From contig NZ_AEUD01000010.1 of NCBI RefSeq assembly GCF_000192435.1, positions 102,402-166,401 on the forward strand: a stretch of DNA of 64,000 nt, in the 5' to 3' direction. The position numbers and the translations under genes are program-made. Positions 43,707-52,726 of this stretch are shown piece by piece; the stretch's first letter is position 1, and every line of letters starts with the position of its first letter. Source of the DNA: Gordonia neofelifaecis NRRL B-59395 (GTDB taxonomy: Bacteria > Actinomycetota > Actinomycetes > Mycobacteriales > Mycobacteriaceae). The notes under the pieces were generated by a model. That model was not told the DNA's origin. It did no database searches and was given only the letters and a program-made list of their open reading frames with translations.

Positions 43707-44684
43707 TCAGGCGTTGCCGTCGAACAGGCTGGTGACCGAGCCGTTCTTGAACACCTCGAGAATCGTCTGCGCGAGCAGCGGTGCGATCGAGAGCACCGTG
43801 AGGTTCTCGAAGCGCTTCTCCTCGGGGATCGGCAGGGTGTCGGTCGCGATGACCTCCTTGGCGCCGCAGTTCGCCAGGCGCTCGGCGGCCGGGTCGGAGA
43901 ACACGCCGTGGGTGGTGGCGATGATGACGTCGCCGGCACCGGCGTCCTTCAGCACCGAGACGGCGCCGGCGATGGTGCCGCCGGTGTCGATCATGTCGTC
44001 GATCAGCACGCAGGTCTTGCCCGCGACGTCGCCGACCACACGGTTCGACTTGATCTGGTTCGGCACATCGGGATCACGGGTCTTGTGGACGAAGGCCATG
44101 GGGGCGCCGTCGAGGGCATCGGCCCACTTCTCGCCGACCTTCACGCGGCCTGCGTCAGGCGACACGACGCAGATGTTGTCCGTGCCGTACTTGTTGCGGA
44201 CGTACTCGGCCAGCTGGCCCTGGGCGTGCATGTGGTCGACGGGGCCGTCGAAGAAGCCCTGGATCTGGTCGGTGTGCAGGTCGACCGTCACGATGCGGTC
44301 GGCGCCCGCGGTCTTGAAGAGATCGGCGATCAGACGAGCGGAGATGGGCTCGCGTCCGCGGTGCTTCTTGTCCTGGCGCGCGTACGGGTAGAACGGGATG
44401 ATCGCGGTGATGCGCTTGGCGGAGCCGCGCTTCAGGGCGTCGATCATGATGAGGGTCTCCATGACCCACTGGTTCATCGGGTACGGGCAGCTCTGCAGCA
44501 CGAAGGCGTCACTGCCGCGGACCGACTCCTCGAAGCGGACGAAGATCTCGCCGTTCGCGAAGTCGCGCGCCGTCTGCGGGGTGATGTGAACGCCCAGCTC
44601 TTCCGACACGGCCTGCGCCAGTTCCGGGTGTGCCCGTCCGGCGAACAGCATGAGATTCTTCTGGTTGTCGGTCGTCCAAGTCAT
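43707..44684 (-). CDS. prs: Ribose-phosphate pyrophosphokinase
   Basis: A 325-residue enzyme making PRPP from ribose 5-phosphate and ATP, for purine, pyrimidine, His, Trp and, in mycolata, decaprenyl-phosphoryl-arabinose synthesis. Seen: FANGEIFVRFEESVRG, the catalytic flexible loop PYARQDKKHRGREPISARL near 100-118, VDLHTDQIQGFF, and the PRPP loop CVLIDDMIDTGGTIAGA near 225. It lies directly after glmU on the same strand, as Rv1017c follows Rv1018c. The ATG at 44684 follows AGGAGA by 14 bases, slightly far. Confidence 0.97.
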   Translation of the reverse strand: MTWTTDNQKNLMLFAGRAHPELAQAVSEELGVHITPQTARDFANGEIFVRFEESVRGSDAFVLQSCPYPMNQWVMETLIMIDALKRGSAKRITAIIPFYPYARQDKKHRGREPISARLIADLFKTAGADRIVTVDLHTDQIQGFFDGPVDHMHAQGQLAEYVRNKYGTDNICVVSPDAGRVKVGEKWADALDGAPMAFVHKTRDPDVPNQIKSNRVVGDVAGKTCVLIDDMIDTGGTIAGAVSVLKDAGAGDVIIATTHGVFSDPAAERLANCGAKEVIATDTLPIPEEKRFENLTVLSIAPLLAQTILEVFKNGSVTSLFDGNA

Positions 44685-44766
44685 GGGTGACTCATTCTCT
44701 CCTAGGCGGTCGGCTTCTCTACTGGGAGTCTGTGTCGGCATCGCGCTGTTACCGGCGATTCCTTAC

Positions 44767-44804
44767 TTATTCTGCTCGGCGTCACTTATTCTGCTCGGCG
44801 TCGC
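44767..44804. repeat. Exact 19-base tandem duplication at the end of glmU
   Basis: ACTTATTCTGCTCGGCGTC occurs twice head to tail (44767-44785 and 44786-44804). On the glmU strand the inner copy encodes the last codons (DAEQNK). The junction makes the present TGA stop; the outer copy would have ended in TAA. The protein is unchanged either way. Confidence 0.9.
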
Positions 44805-46275
44805 GGGCGGCCTCGGCGGCAGGGGTGCCCGGCCGTTTGGCCACCACCCAGCCCTCGATGTTGCGCTGCGGTCCGGCGGACACCGCGAGGGCACCGGCCG
44901 GGACGTCGTCCCGCAGCACGGTACCGGCACCGGTGTAGACGCCGTCGCCGATGGTGAGCGGCGCGACGAACATGTTGTCGCTGCCGGTGCGGCAGTGCGA
45001 GCCGATGACGGTCTTGTGCTTGTTCACACCGTCGTAGTTCACGAAGACGCTCGAGGCACCGATGTTGGTCTTCTCGCCGATCTCGGCGTCGCCGACGTAG
45101 GTCAGATGCGGCACCTTGGTGCCCGCGCCGATCTGCGCGTTCTTGGTTTCGACGAAGGTGCCGATCTTGCCGGCCTCGCCGAGCACGGTGCCGGGGCGGA
45201 GGAACGCGAACGGACCGACGGTGGCGCCCGCGCCGATCTCCGCGCCCCCTCCGTGCGTGCGGATCACCTGTGCGCCCTCGCCGATCACGACGTCGGTGAG
45301 GCTGGTGTCCGGGCCGACGACGGCGTCGTCGGCGACGACGGTCCGGCCGTGCAATTGCGTTCCGGGCTCGATGCGCACGTCCTGGCCCAGCTGCACGTCG
45401 ACGTCGATCCAGGTGGTGGCGGGGTCGACGACGGTGACGCCCGCGAGCATGTGGCGGCGCACGATCCGCCGGTTCAGCTCGGCGCCGAGGTCGGCCAGCT
45501 GCGCGCGGTCGTTGCACCCGGCGACGACGTTCGGATCGGCGACGGTCAGGGCGTGGACCGGCCGGCCGGCGTCGCGTGCGATGCCGACGAGGTCGGTGAT
45601 GTAGTACTCGCCTTGGACGTTGTCGGTCGAGAGGCTCGCCAGTCCGGTGCGGAGCATGTCCGCGGAGAAGGCGTAGATCCCCGCGTTCACCTCGGTGATC
45701 GCCCGCTCGGACTCGGTAGCGTCCTTGTGCTCGGTGATCGCCAGCACGTCCGACGCGGCGATGTCCAGACCGGGGCCGCCGGCACGCACGATGCGTCCGT
45801 AGCCCGTCGGGTCGTCGGCGATGAAGCTGGTCAGGGTGACCGCGGCGGCGGCGCCGTTGTCGACGCGCAGATGCTCGGCGACCAGGGCCGACAGCGTCTC
45901 ACCGTCGAGCAGCGGAGCGTCTGCCACGGTGACGAGCACGGTTCCCGCGAAGTCGTCGGGCAGCCCGGTCATGCCGGCGCGAGCCGCGTCGCCGGTGCCC
46001 AGCGGCTGGTCCTGCACGGCGATGGTCACCGGGCGGCCGAGGCCGTCGGCGATCTCATCGATCGCCGCGATGACTCGTTCGCGCTCGTGACTGACGACGG
46101 CGACCAGATGGTCGGGGTTCAGTGCGGCGGCGCCGTGGAGCGCGTGGCCCACGAGGCTTCGACCGCCGATCTCGTGCAGGATCTTGGGAGTCTTCGACTT
46201 CATCCGGGTACCGGCACCTGCCGCCAGCACTATGACGGCGATTTCTCCGTTCGACTGGGCCGGCTGTCCGGTCAT
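44782..46275 (-). CDS. glmU: Bifunctional UDP-GlcNAc pyrophosphorylase / GlcN-1-P acetyltransferase
   Basis: A 497-residue enzyme for the last two steps to UDP-N-acetylglucosamine, the precursor of peptidoglycan and the mycolata linkage unit. The N-terminal uridyltransferase has [20 protein letters not shown] (about 17-36) and [13 protein letters not shown]. The C-terminal left-handed beta-helix (from about 265) has repeated hexapeptides and the acetyl-CoA region [31 protein letters not shown], with [20 protein letters not shown]. The ATG at 46275 is used. It precedes prs on the same strand. Its 3' end carries a 19-base tandem duplication. Confidence 0.97.
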   Translation of the reverse strand: MTGQPAQSNGEIAVIVLAAGAGTRMKSKTPKILHEIGGRSLVGHALHGAAALNPDHLVAVVSHERERVIAAIDEIADGLGRPVTIAVQDQPLGTGDAARAGMTGLPDDFAGTVLVTVADAPLLDGETLSALVAEHLRVDNGAAAAVTLTSFIADDPTGYGRIVRAGGPGLDIAASDVLAITEHKDATESERAITEVNAGIYAFSADMLRTGLASLSTDNVQGEYYITDLVGIARDAGRPVHALTVADPNVVAGCNDRAQLADLGAELNRRIVRRHMLAGVTVVDPATTWIDVDVQLGQDVRIEPGTQLHGRTVVADDAVVGPDTSLTDVVIGEGAQVIRTHGGGAEIGAGATVGPFAFLRPGTVLGEAGKIGTFVETKNAQIGAGTKVPHLTYVGDAEIGEKTNIGASSVFVNYDGVNKHKTVIGSHCRTGSDNMFVAPLTIGDGVYTGAGTVLRDDVPAGALAVSAGPQRNIEGWVVAKRPGTPAAEAARDAEQNK

Positions 46276-46485
46276 CCGAGTCCCTCCGCATCTACGGTCG
46301 CGAGCGTCAGTGTCCCCGTCCGAGCTTTCCATCCCGGGGAGGCACGCGGGGGAAATCCTACGCAGGCGGGACGCTCGGGTGGTATTCGACAGGGCTCACA
46401 GTGGCAATGGCAACAGTGAGACCTGCGCAAAACGCCCCGTCGGACGAGGAGGACTCCGCCCGAGCGATCTGCGACGCGGTCCCGC

Positions 46486-47709
46486 CTATCTGTAGTGCGG
46501 GTTGTTCATGGTCGGGATCTGGATCGAGATCGGCATCCGGAGCTCGGACATGTAGAGGAGCACGAACTGACGGAGGAACTCGTCGAAGAGCCAATAGGCC
46601 TTCGGCGGCATCCCGACGTCGAGCAGTCCCTCTCGGACCTGGATGTACGGACCCCAAGCCGCCTCGAGCATGGGGGACCACACGGGCTCGCGGGGAATGT
46701 GGAGCCAATCGGCGACCTGGTCGCCGAGCATGAATCGCGTGAGGGCGCCGAGGACTCCGCGGCTCAGGAGCGTCAGATCCAGGTTCATGCCGAGATCGAG
46801 CAGCATGTCGGCGAGCTTGATGCCCTCCGACGTGGGGCCGATGATCGGATCGAGGACCTGCCGGGCCTGCGATTCGGCCGATGCCCAGTCCGCCGGGATG
46901 TACTCGTCGCGAATCCCGAGGAAGTGCGCCGTCAGCTGCCATGAGTGCAGAAAGCCCGCGGACTCCGACTCGTCGACCGGCACGCCCCACTTCTTGAACT
47001 GCCGCATGGCACTCGTGGGAAGGCTGTGCCAGGTGACCATCATGTCGGCCTGGCTGATCGGCAGCTTCTCGTCGGCCGAGTGCTGCCAGTACGGAGACTT
47101 CGGCAGGATGTGCCGAACACCGGAGTGGGCCAGTCGGGTCTTGATGCACGTCACGATGTGCTCCCCGTCGGGCGCGAAGGCGTTCGCGGTGCCGATGTCG
47201 TAGCCGAGTTTGGCGGTCTTGGAGATCCGCTCCTTCATCGCGGCGCCGCCCCACGAGTAGTAGACGGCGCGGGCCTCGTGGGGGATCACGGTGCTGAGCA
47301 TGCCGCTGACGAACCCGTAGATCACGCCCAGGTAGGTGCCGCGCTTCTCATTGAACCGGGCGGCCGCCGCGAGCTTGCTCCGATCGGTCCAGGCCGGCAG
47401 CTTCCGCGCCTTCGTGAGGAAGTCGTGCAGATCGTCGGGAAGGCCGGCGGGCAGTGGCTGCTCGTTGTGGATCCACCCCTTGAGCAGCTTGTTGACGCGC
47501 GGGATCTCGCCGCGCTCGGCCAGCGAGGCGACGAGCTCGTCGCACTCGGGATCCCACACCTGATGTGGATCGGTGCCCGCGCCCCGACCGGGTACCGACC
47601 GTGCGGGCGACCACGTCCAGGGCGTGGCCTGTGCCGCGGTGGTGAGCGCGCCGGCCGCTCCGAGTGCGGCACCGGCTTTCAGGACTGTGCGACGGTTCAT
47701 CTCTTGCAT
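46486..47709 (-). CDS. lcp: Latex clearing protein-like rubber oxygenase (Lcp, DUF2236), Tat-exported
   Basis: A 407-residue protein, the same length as Streptomyces K30 Lcp as I recall it. Lcp is a b-type haem dioxygenase that cuts poly(cis-1,4-isoprene) outside the cell. A twin-arginine signal (MNRRTVLKAGAALGAAGALT) covers about residues 4-30. In the DUF2236 core, RISKT (Arg161, Lys164, Thr165) matches the R-x-x-K-T region around R164/T168 of Lcp-K30. LAHSGVRHILPKS supplies the haem-ligand His, with His195 at the expected 30-residue spacing and His200 next. The ATG at 47709 has GGGGAG upstream. It is divergent from a TetR gene, as for lcp/lcpR in Gordonia polyisoprenivorans. Its true substrate could be another hydrophobic polymer. 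Confidence 0.85.
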   Translation of the reverse strand: MQEMNRRTVLKAGAALGAAGALTTAAQATPWTWSPARSVPGRGAGTDPHQVWDPECDELVASLAERGEIPRVNKLLKGWIHNEQPLPAGLPDDLHDFLTKARKLPAWTDRSKLAAAARFNEKRGTYLGVIYGFVSGMLSTVIPHEARAVYYSWGGAAMKERISKTAKLGYDIGTANAFAPDGEHIVTCIKTRLAHSGVRHILPKSPYWQHSADEKLPISQADMMVTWHSLPTSAMRQFKKWGVPVDESESAGFLHSWQLTAHFLGIRDEYIPADWASAESQARQVLDPIIGPTSEGIKLADMLLDLGMNLDLTLLSRGVLGALTRFMLGDQVADWLHIPREPVWSPMLEAAWGPYIQVREGLLDVGMPPKAYWLFDEFLRQFVLLYMSELRMPISIQIPTMNNPHYR

Positions 47710-47748
47710 CTTCGGCTCCCCGCGATCGATCGTGAAACAAATAGTTCG

Positions 47749-47761
47749 TATGTGTAACATA
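47749..47761. promoter_or_regulatory. TATGT-GTA-ACATA operator candidate between lcp and tetR
   Basis: A perfect 5-3-5 palindrome containing the 8-mer TGTAACAT, 40 bases upstream of the lcp start and 89 bases before the TetR start. The same GTAACAT half-site appears as an inverted pair before the mce operon. Confidence 0.5.
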
Positions 47762-47849
47762 GCCTCGTGTCGGATCGCTCGTCTCGAGTTCGAGCGATGC
47801 CGTAGCGTGAAGTGGTCGGGGTGTCTGCTGAACGAGGAGTTGAACGCGA

Positions 47850-48509
47850 GTGGTGACCCCTGTGACGGGCCGGTCGGAGGCGACGTTCTTCGAGCGCGCG
47901 ATGGAACGCGTGGCGACGAACGACGATTCGGCGCCCGACCCGACTCGGACCAAACTGCTCGACGCCGCCTACGAGCAGTTCTGCGAGTCGGGGATCGCTC
48001 GGACCTCGATGGAGGAGGTCGCGCGGCGCGCGGGCACCGCGCGGATCACCATCTACCGCAAGTTCGACACGAAAGACGCGCTGGTCGACGCGGTGATGAT
48101 CCGCGAGTTCGAGAACTACTTCGTGGAGTTCCTGCAGGTCATGGCGCAGGCCCCGACGCCTGCCGACCGTGTGATCGTCGCGTTCGTGACCTCGTTGCGA
48201 ACGATCGGCGGCAACCCGCTGATCCGAAAGCTCCTCGAGACCGAGCCTGCATTGGTTCCCGGCTTCGTCGGCGGCGGCGACGGTCGTACGCTCACGGCGG
48301 TGCGTGACTTCGTCGCGCACCAGATCCTCCGCGAACAGACGGCGGGGAACATTCCCAAGAGGGTGCGCACCATTCCCGCGGCCGACCTGGTGGTACGGAT
48401 CGCCGGGTCGTTTCTCACCATCCCGAGCGACCTCATGGACTACGACGACCCCGACGAACTCGCCGGCTTCGCTCGCGAATTCCTTCTGCCGGTGCTCGGG
48501 CTGAAGTAG
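47850..48509 (+). CDS. lcpR: TetR-family regulator, LcpR-like
   Basis: A 219-residue repressor with TetR HTH at about residues 32-78 (TRTKLLDAAYEQFCESGIAR, then TSMEEVARRAGTARITIYRKFDTKDALVDAV). The C-terminal domain is all helical. It is divergent from lcp and directly upstream of the mce operon, so it is placed to control both; LcpR of G. polyisoprenivorans is a TetR regulator next to lcp. The start is taken as the GTG at 47850, with GAGGAG about 10 bases upstream; a second GTG follows immediately. A strong hairpin lies 20 bases after the stop, so it is not simply co-transcribed with mce. Confidence 0.85.
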   Translation: MVTPVTGRSEATFFERAMERVATNDDSAPDPTRTKLLDAAYEQFCESGIARTSMEEVARRAGTARITIYRKFDTKDALVDAVMIREFENYFVEFLQVMAQAPTPADRVIVAFVTSLRTIGGNPLIRKLLETEPALVPGFVGGGDGRTLTAVRDFVAHQILREQTAGNIPKRVRTIPAADLVVRIAGSFLTIPSDLMDYDDPDELAGFAREFLLPVLGLK

Positions 48510-48528
48510 TCGGGCCGATTGCCGGATC

Positions 48529-48573
48529 AAGGCTGTCGTTTGGTGTCACCAGGAGACACCAAACGACAGCCTT
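48529..48573. terminator. Terminator hairpin of the TetR gene
   Basis: Perfect 19-base arms (48529-48547, 48555-48573; AAGGCTGTCGTTTGGTGTC and its complement) with a 7-base loop, followed by TAGTCTTT. It separates the TetR gene from the mce promoter. Confidence 0.8.
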
Positions 48574-48650
48574 AGTCTTTGAGCCTTCTTTCCGGGTCGG
48601 TCCAGCAGTCCGCGGTTGATGCGGTCACCTCTTGCCTCGCGCAAACCTCC

Positions 48651-48679
48651 ATGTTACTTTTCCTTCAACTTTGTAACAT
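48651..48679. promoter_or_regulatory. ATGTTAC-N15-GTAACAT operator candidate before the mce operon
   Basis: Perfect 7-base inverted ends separated by 15 T/C-rich bases, 44 bases upstream of the first mce-operon gene. The half-site GTAACAT is the same as in the lcp/tetR gap, suggesting a shared regulator. Confidence 0.5.
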
Positions 48680-48722
48680 CGGGCATCCGAGGGACTCGCT
48701 TCCTCCGGGATGAGGGGCGACT

Positions 48723-49532
48723 ATGGCGTTTGAACTACCGCAATCGAAGGGGCCGATGCGCGACCTCGCGGTCGAAGCGGGGCACACGTTGGGGTTCGCG
48801 CTGCAGGCGATCGGTTCGCTGTTCGTCGCGATCGCGCGGTTTCGGCTCTCGCTCAGCGAGACCCTCAACCAGACCGTCTTCATCGGTCGGGTCAGCACCG
48901 GACCGTCGCTGCTCCTGATGATCCCGGTCGGTGTCTTCATCGCGGTGTCGGTCGGTGAGCTCGCCGGCCGGATCGGCGCCGGCGGCTACTCCGGTGCCGT
49001 GGTCGCGTTCATCATCGTCGGGCAGGCCTCGTCGCTGGTCTGTGCGTTGATGATGGCCGGAGTCGCCGGGTCGGCGATCTGCACCGACCTCGGGTCGCGC
49101 AAGATCCGCGAAGAGATCGACGCGATGGAAGTGATGGGCGTCAACATCCTCGAGCGCCTGGTCGCGCCGCGGATCGCCGCGGCGATCATCGTCGCGCTCG
49201 TCCTCTGCTCGCTGATCACCGTGACGGGCGTCGGGGCATGCTTCCTCTACCACGTCTACGTGCAGCATCTGCCCGCCGGATCGTTCATGGCCACCTTCAG
49301 CCAGTACGGCCGGATGTCGGACTTCGTGATGGCACTCGTGAAGTCGTCGATCTTCGCACTCCTGGCCACCATCGTCGCCTGTTTCAAAGGGCTGCATGCC
49401 CGCGGCGGCCCCAGCGGGGTGGCCGATGCCGTCAACGAGGCCGTGGTGATCGCGTTCGCGCTCGTCTTCGTGTTCAACACCGTGCTCTCGCAGTTGTATG
49501 CGGTCATGGTTCCGGCAGTGGGGTCGTACTGA
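48723..49532 (+). CDS. yrbEA: MlaE/YrbE-family permease, first subunit of the Mce transporter
   Basis: A 269-residue integral membrane protein of the MlaE (YrbE) family, the permease of Mce-type lipid importers that work with the MceG/Mkl ATPase. Five or six hydrophobic segments are seen, with the conserved core IGAGGYSGAVVAFIIVGQ, ICTDLGSRKIREEIDAMEVM (the EEIDAMEVMG coupling region) and LVAPRIAA. The ATG at 48723 has GAGGGG upstream. Its TGA overlaps the next start by one base (TGATG). It opens an operon of at least eleven genes. No mceG-like ATPase is in the window, as usual for actinobacterial mce loci. Confidence 0.94.
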   Translation: MAFELPQSKGPMRDLAVEAGHTLGFALQAIGSLFVAIARFRLSLSETLNQTVFIGRVSTGPSLLLMIPVGVFIAVSVGELAGRIGAGGYSGAVVAFIIVGQASSLVCALMMAGVAGSAICTDLGSRKIREEIDAMEVMGVNILERLVAPRIAAAIIVALVLCSLITVTGVGACFLYHVYVQHLPAGSFMATFSQYGRMSDFVMALVKSSIFALLATIVACFKGLHARGGPSGVADAVNEAVVIAFALVFVFNTVLSQLYAVMVPAVGSY

Positions 49533-50392
49533 TGGTCTCTGCCGACGTCAGCGCTCGAGTGGAGCGCGGTTACCGCAACCGCATGGACACCGCGGTCAGC
49601 GGACTGGTCCGCTTCGGCGAGTACGTGACCTTCGTGGTCCGGGCCGTCCGCGCGGTGCCGTTCACCCTGATCCACTACCGCAAGCACGTGATCCGGCAGA
49701 TCGCCGAGGTCACCTTCGGCAACAAGTCGCTGCTGTCCGGCGGCGGGACCATCGGCATCGTGCTCGCGATGTCGCTCGCGGCGGCCGCGATGCTCGGCAT
49801 CGAGACCTATCGCGGTCTGCAGCTGGTGGGCATGACGTCGATGTCCGGGATGCTGGCGGCGATCGCCAACACGCGGGAGCTGGCACCGGTCGTCGTGGCG
49901 ATCGCACTGGCGGCCAAGGTCGGCACCGGCTTCACCGCCCAGATCGGTGCCATGCGGATCTCCGACGAGATCGCCGCGCTCGACGCGATGGCGATCCGGT
50001 CGGTGCCGTTCCTGGCAACCACCCGGATGATCGCGGCGATGGTCTGCGTCCTCCCGATCTACATGGTCGGCCTGCTGGCGAGCTACGTCGCCACGCGGCT
50101 GGTGGTGGTCTGGTACCACGGCGAATCGTCGGGCACCTACGACTACTTCTTCCACCTCGCGCTCACGCCGACCGACCTGTTGTACTCCGCGACCAAGGCC
50201 GTGGTGTTCGCCGCGATCGTCACGCTCGTCCACTGCTCATACGGCTACTTCGCGAGCGGCGGGCCCGAAGGGGTCGGCCAGGCGGCGGGTCGTGCGCTGC
50301 GGACGTCCATCCTCTCGATCGGCGTGTTCGACGTGATCCTCACCTTCGGGCTGTGGGGCCTCGTCCCGCAGATTCCGGGAATGGGGATCTGA
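49532..50392 (+). CDS. yrbEB: MlaE/YrbE-family permease, second subunit
   Basis: A 286-residue YrbE paralogue. The conserved block reads AKVGTGFTAQIGAMRISDEIAALDAM (the E-x-D-A-M coupling motif) followed by IRSVPFLATTRMIA. Hydrophobic segments are near 70-90, 150-170, 195-220 and 255-280. It forms the permease heterodimer with the upstream subunit. The start overlaps the previous stop by one base, so synthesis is coupled; the next gene begins 4 bases after its stop. A long cytosolic N-terminus of about 55 residues (VSADVSARVERGYRNRMDTA...) precedes the core, as in YrbE4B. Confidence 0.94.
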   Translation: MVSADVSARVERGYRNRMDTAVSGLVRFGEYVTFVVRAVRAVPFTLIHYRKHVIRQIAEVTFGNKSLLSGGGTIGIVLAMSLAAAAMLGIETYRGLQLVGMTSMSGMLAAIANTRELAPVVVAIALAAKVGTGFTAQIGAMRISDEIAALDAMAIRSVPFLATTRMIAAMVCVLPIYMVGLLASYVATRLVVVWYHGESSGTYDYFFHLALTPTDLLYSATKAVVFAAIVTLVHCSYGYFASGGPEGVGQAAGRALRTSILSIGVFDVILTFGLWGLVPQIPGMGI

Positions 50393-50395
50393 CCG

Positions 50396-51700
50396 ATGAC
50401 AGTCATGCTGCCGGGCAGGCCCGTGTCCAAGGCGAAGTACATGATGCGCGGTGCGATCGCCGGTGTACTGATTCTGGCGTTCGCGCTGTGGATGGTGGGC
50501 CGGAGCACCGGGGTGCTCGACCACGATCCGCAGGTGTACGCCGAGGTCCCGGTGTCCGCCGGCCTCATCGCGACCGGGGCGCCGGTCCGCTTCCACGGCG
50601 TCAAGGTCGGCGAGGTCAGCGAGATCGATCCGGGCACCACGTCGTCACGCGTCGAGATGACCGTCGACGAGGCCGCGCTCGGACAGATACCGCGATCGGT
50701 GACGGCCCGCATCCTGCCGCGAACCTTCTTCGGCGACATCTACGTTCAGCTGGTCCCGATCAGCGGATCGACATCGTCGGAGGCGCTGTCCGCGGGCGAT
50801 CGCATCGCGGTCGACGACGGCCCCGACGCGGTGAACCTGTACGACGTCTTCACCAGGATGTCGCGCCTGATCGCCGAGGTGCAGCCGCAAAAGCTCAACG
50901 TCGCACTCGCGGCCGTCAACAAGGCGGTCGGCGGACGGGGTGACGAGATCGGTGTGATGATCGACGACTGGTGGGCGGCGTCGAAGGAGCTGGAGTCCTC
51001 CGTCGACCGGTTCATCGAGGCGACTCCGCAGTTCCGCGAGGTGACCGAGAGCCTCGAGCGGGCCACCCCGGACATCATCGAGACGATGGGCTCGGTGGCC
51101 GACCTGTCACGCGGGATCGCCGAACATCAGGACTCCCTGGCGGGATTCCTCACGGCTGCTTCGGGATTCGTCTCCAGTATCGGATCGTTCGTTGCCCAGG
51201 AACGCACCCAGATCATCACGGTGCTGGATGCGACCGGCAAGATCCTCTCGACCATCGCCGAGAATCCCGCCGGAGTCTCTGAGACGGTCGAGGAGGCGCA
51301 GAAGTTCGGTCGCGCAGGCGCAGTGCTGTTCTCGTCCGGCAGATTCGACATCACCACGGTGGCGACCTTCTCGAATCCGATGCCGTACACCGCTGCAGAC
51401 TGTCCGACCTACGGTTCGCTGCACGGCGCGCAGTGCAACGGGACGGGGGCGGAGACCGGCGTCGGCGCCGTCCACCAGCCGGGGGAGGGGCCGGGCCGGG
51501 TGCTGAACCCACCGCGTCGCAACGCTGCCCCGGCGAGCAGCACGTCGTCCGAGATCGTCGGCGGCGCAGGCGAAGTGCAACCTCTGGGACTGATGGAGAA
51601 GTCGTTGACCGGTGGACGGACAGCTCCGGCGCAACCCAATGCGGCGACGACTCTGATGCTGGGGCCGATGGTGCGCGGCACGGAGGTGACCGTCCGATGA
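50396..51700 (+). CDS. mceA: Mce protein A
   Basis: A 434-residue substrate-binding shaft protein of the Mce complex. One N-terminal membrane anchor (about 22-40, GAIAGVLILAFALWMVG) is followed by the MCE/MlaD domain at about 45-125 (VYAEVPVSAGLIATGAPVRFHGVKVGEVSEI). A long helical region at about 150-320 follows, which in known structures makes a coiled tube through the periplasm. The C-terminus is Pro/Ala-rich and disordered. MceA-F hexamers carry hydrophobic substrates: sterols for mce4, fatty acids for mce1. The stop overlaps mceB by four bases (ATGA). The exact mce class cannot be fixed from sequence alone. Confidence 0.92.
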   Translation: MTVMLPGRPVSKAKYMMRGAIAGVLILAFALWMVGRSTGVLDHDPQVYAEVPVSAGLIATGAPVRFHGVKVGEVSEIDPGTTSSRVEMTVDEAALGQIPRSVTARILPRTFFGDIYVQLVPISGSTSSEALSAGDRIAVDDGPDAVNLYDVFTRMSRLIAEVQPQKLNVALAAVNKAVGGRGDEIGVMIDDWWAASKELESSVDRFIEATPQFREVTESLERATPDIIETMGSVADLSRGIAEHQDSLAGFLTAASGFVSSIGSFVAQERTQIITVLDATGKILSTIAENPAGVSETVEEAQKFGRAGAVLFSSGRFDITTVATFSNPMPYTAADCPTYGSLHGAQCNGTGAETGVGAVHQPGEGPGRVLNPPRRNAAPASSTSSEIVGGAGEVQPLGLMEKSLTGGRTAPAQPNAATTLMLGPMVRGTEVTVR

Positions 51701-52716
51701 ACACGCTGTCGTACCGCACCATCGTGAAGTCCGCGCTGTTCGTGATCGTCGGGGTAGTCGCCGCCGCGCTGGTCATGAACACCCTGCGCGTCCCCGTCCA
51801 CGGGCCGAGCGACGAATACATCCTGGTCTTCACCGACGCCGAAGGTCTGGTGGACGGCAACCCGGTGAAGATGTCCGGCGTGCGCATCGGCCGCGTCGAC
51901 GGAGTCTCGCTCGACCCGCAGGACGACGGCACCGCCCTCGCCCGCGTCCGTGTCCGCGTCGAGTCCGGCCATCCGCTGCCCGAGCACGTGCGTGCGTCCA
52001 TCCGCTACGGCGACATGCTCGGCGCCCGCTACATCGCGATCGACGACGCCGGACCCGACGGCCCCGAGCGTGACGGCAACACCGTCACCGCGGCGGCGAC
52101 CACACCGCCGGTGAACCTGACCGCATTGATGAACGGATTCCAGCCGCTGTTCGCCTCGCTGGATCCGCAGCAGGTCAACGAACTCGCGCAGGGCTTCGTC
52201 GACACCTTCGCGGGACGGACGAAGTCGGTGAACCTGCTGCTCAGCCAGATCGCGAAGATGGGGTCGAACCTCTCGACCAACAGCGCGGTGTTCGCCCGTC
52301 TGGTGGCCAACCTCGACACGCTGATGGGCAACGCCGACCAGCGCAGCGGTCAGCTCAAGGAGTTGTTCGCCGGGCTCGGACAGCTGACCACGGCGATCGT
52401 CGGCGATCAGGGCCGGCTGACGTCGCTGTTCGACTCGGGCGATCGGGCGATCGCGTCGCTGGCACAGATGATGACCGTCGCGGGCGACGACTTCGCGCGG
52501 TCGATCACCGGCCTGCGGGACGTCACGGGTGCGTGGATCCCGCAGACGGAGAAGTTCGAGACCTTCCTGGCGAAGATGCCGGTGATGGCCGACCGCATCA
52601 ACCATTCGGGGCGCTACGGCGGCTTCATGTCGCTGTACATGTGCAACTTCACGCTCAAGGCGGGCCCCGCGGAAGTCAACTTGTTCGGATCGTCGCACTC
52701 GCAGATGTGCAGATAG
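51697..52716 (+). CDS. mceB: Mce protein B
   Basis: A 339-residue Mce protein with an N-terminal anchor (KSALFVIVGVVAAALVM, about 11-27), MCE domain (YILVFTDAEGLVDGNPVKMSGVRIGRVDGV, about 41-70) and a long amphipathic helical region. MceB proteins end with a conserved short Cys-containing segment; here SLYMCNFTLK and the terminal SQMCR provide a likely disulfide pair. It begins inside the mceA stop codon (ATGA), so the two are coupled. It is followed by mceC after 10 bases with an AGGGGG ribosome site. Confidence 0.92.
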   Translation: MNTLSYRTIVKSALFVIVGVVAAALVMNTLRVPVHGPSDEYILVFTDAEGLVDGNPVKMSGVRIGRVDGVSLDPQDDGTALARVRVRVESGHPLPEHVRASIRYGDMLGARYIAIDDAGPDGPERDGNTVTAAATTPPVNLTALMNGFQPLFASLDPQQVNELAQGFVDTFAGRTKSVNLLLSQIAKMGSNLSTNSAVFARLVANLDTLMGNADQRSGQLKELFAGLGQLTTAIVGDQGRLTSLFDSGDRAIASLAQMMTVAGDDFARSITGLRDVTGAWIPQTEKFETFLAKMPVMADRINHSGRYGGFMSLYMCNFTLKAGPAEVNLFGSSHSQMCR

Positions 52717-52726
52717 GGGGCGATGA

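Noticed and set aside
46276-46485. A possible small gene or tRNA between glmU and lcp
   Set aside because: The 210 bases contain no cloverleaf and no open frame with a ribosome site; probably the glmU promoter and the lcp 3' flank.
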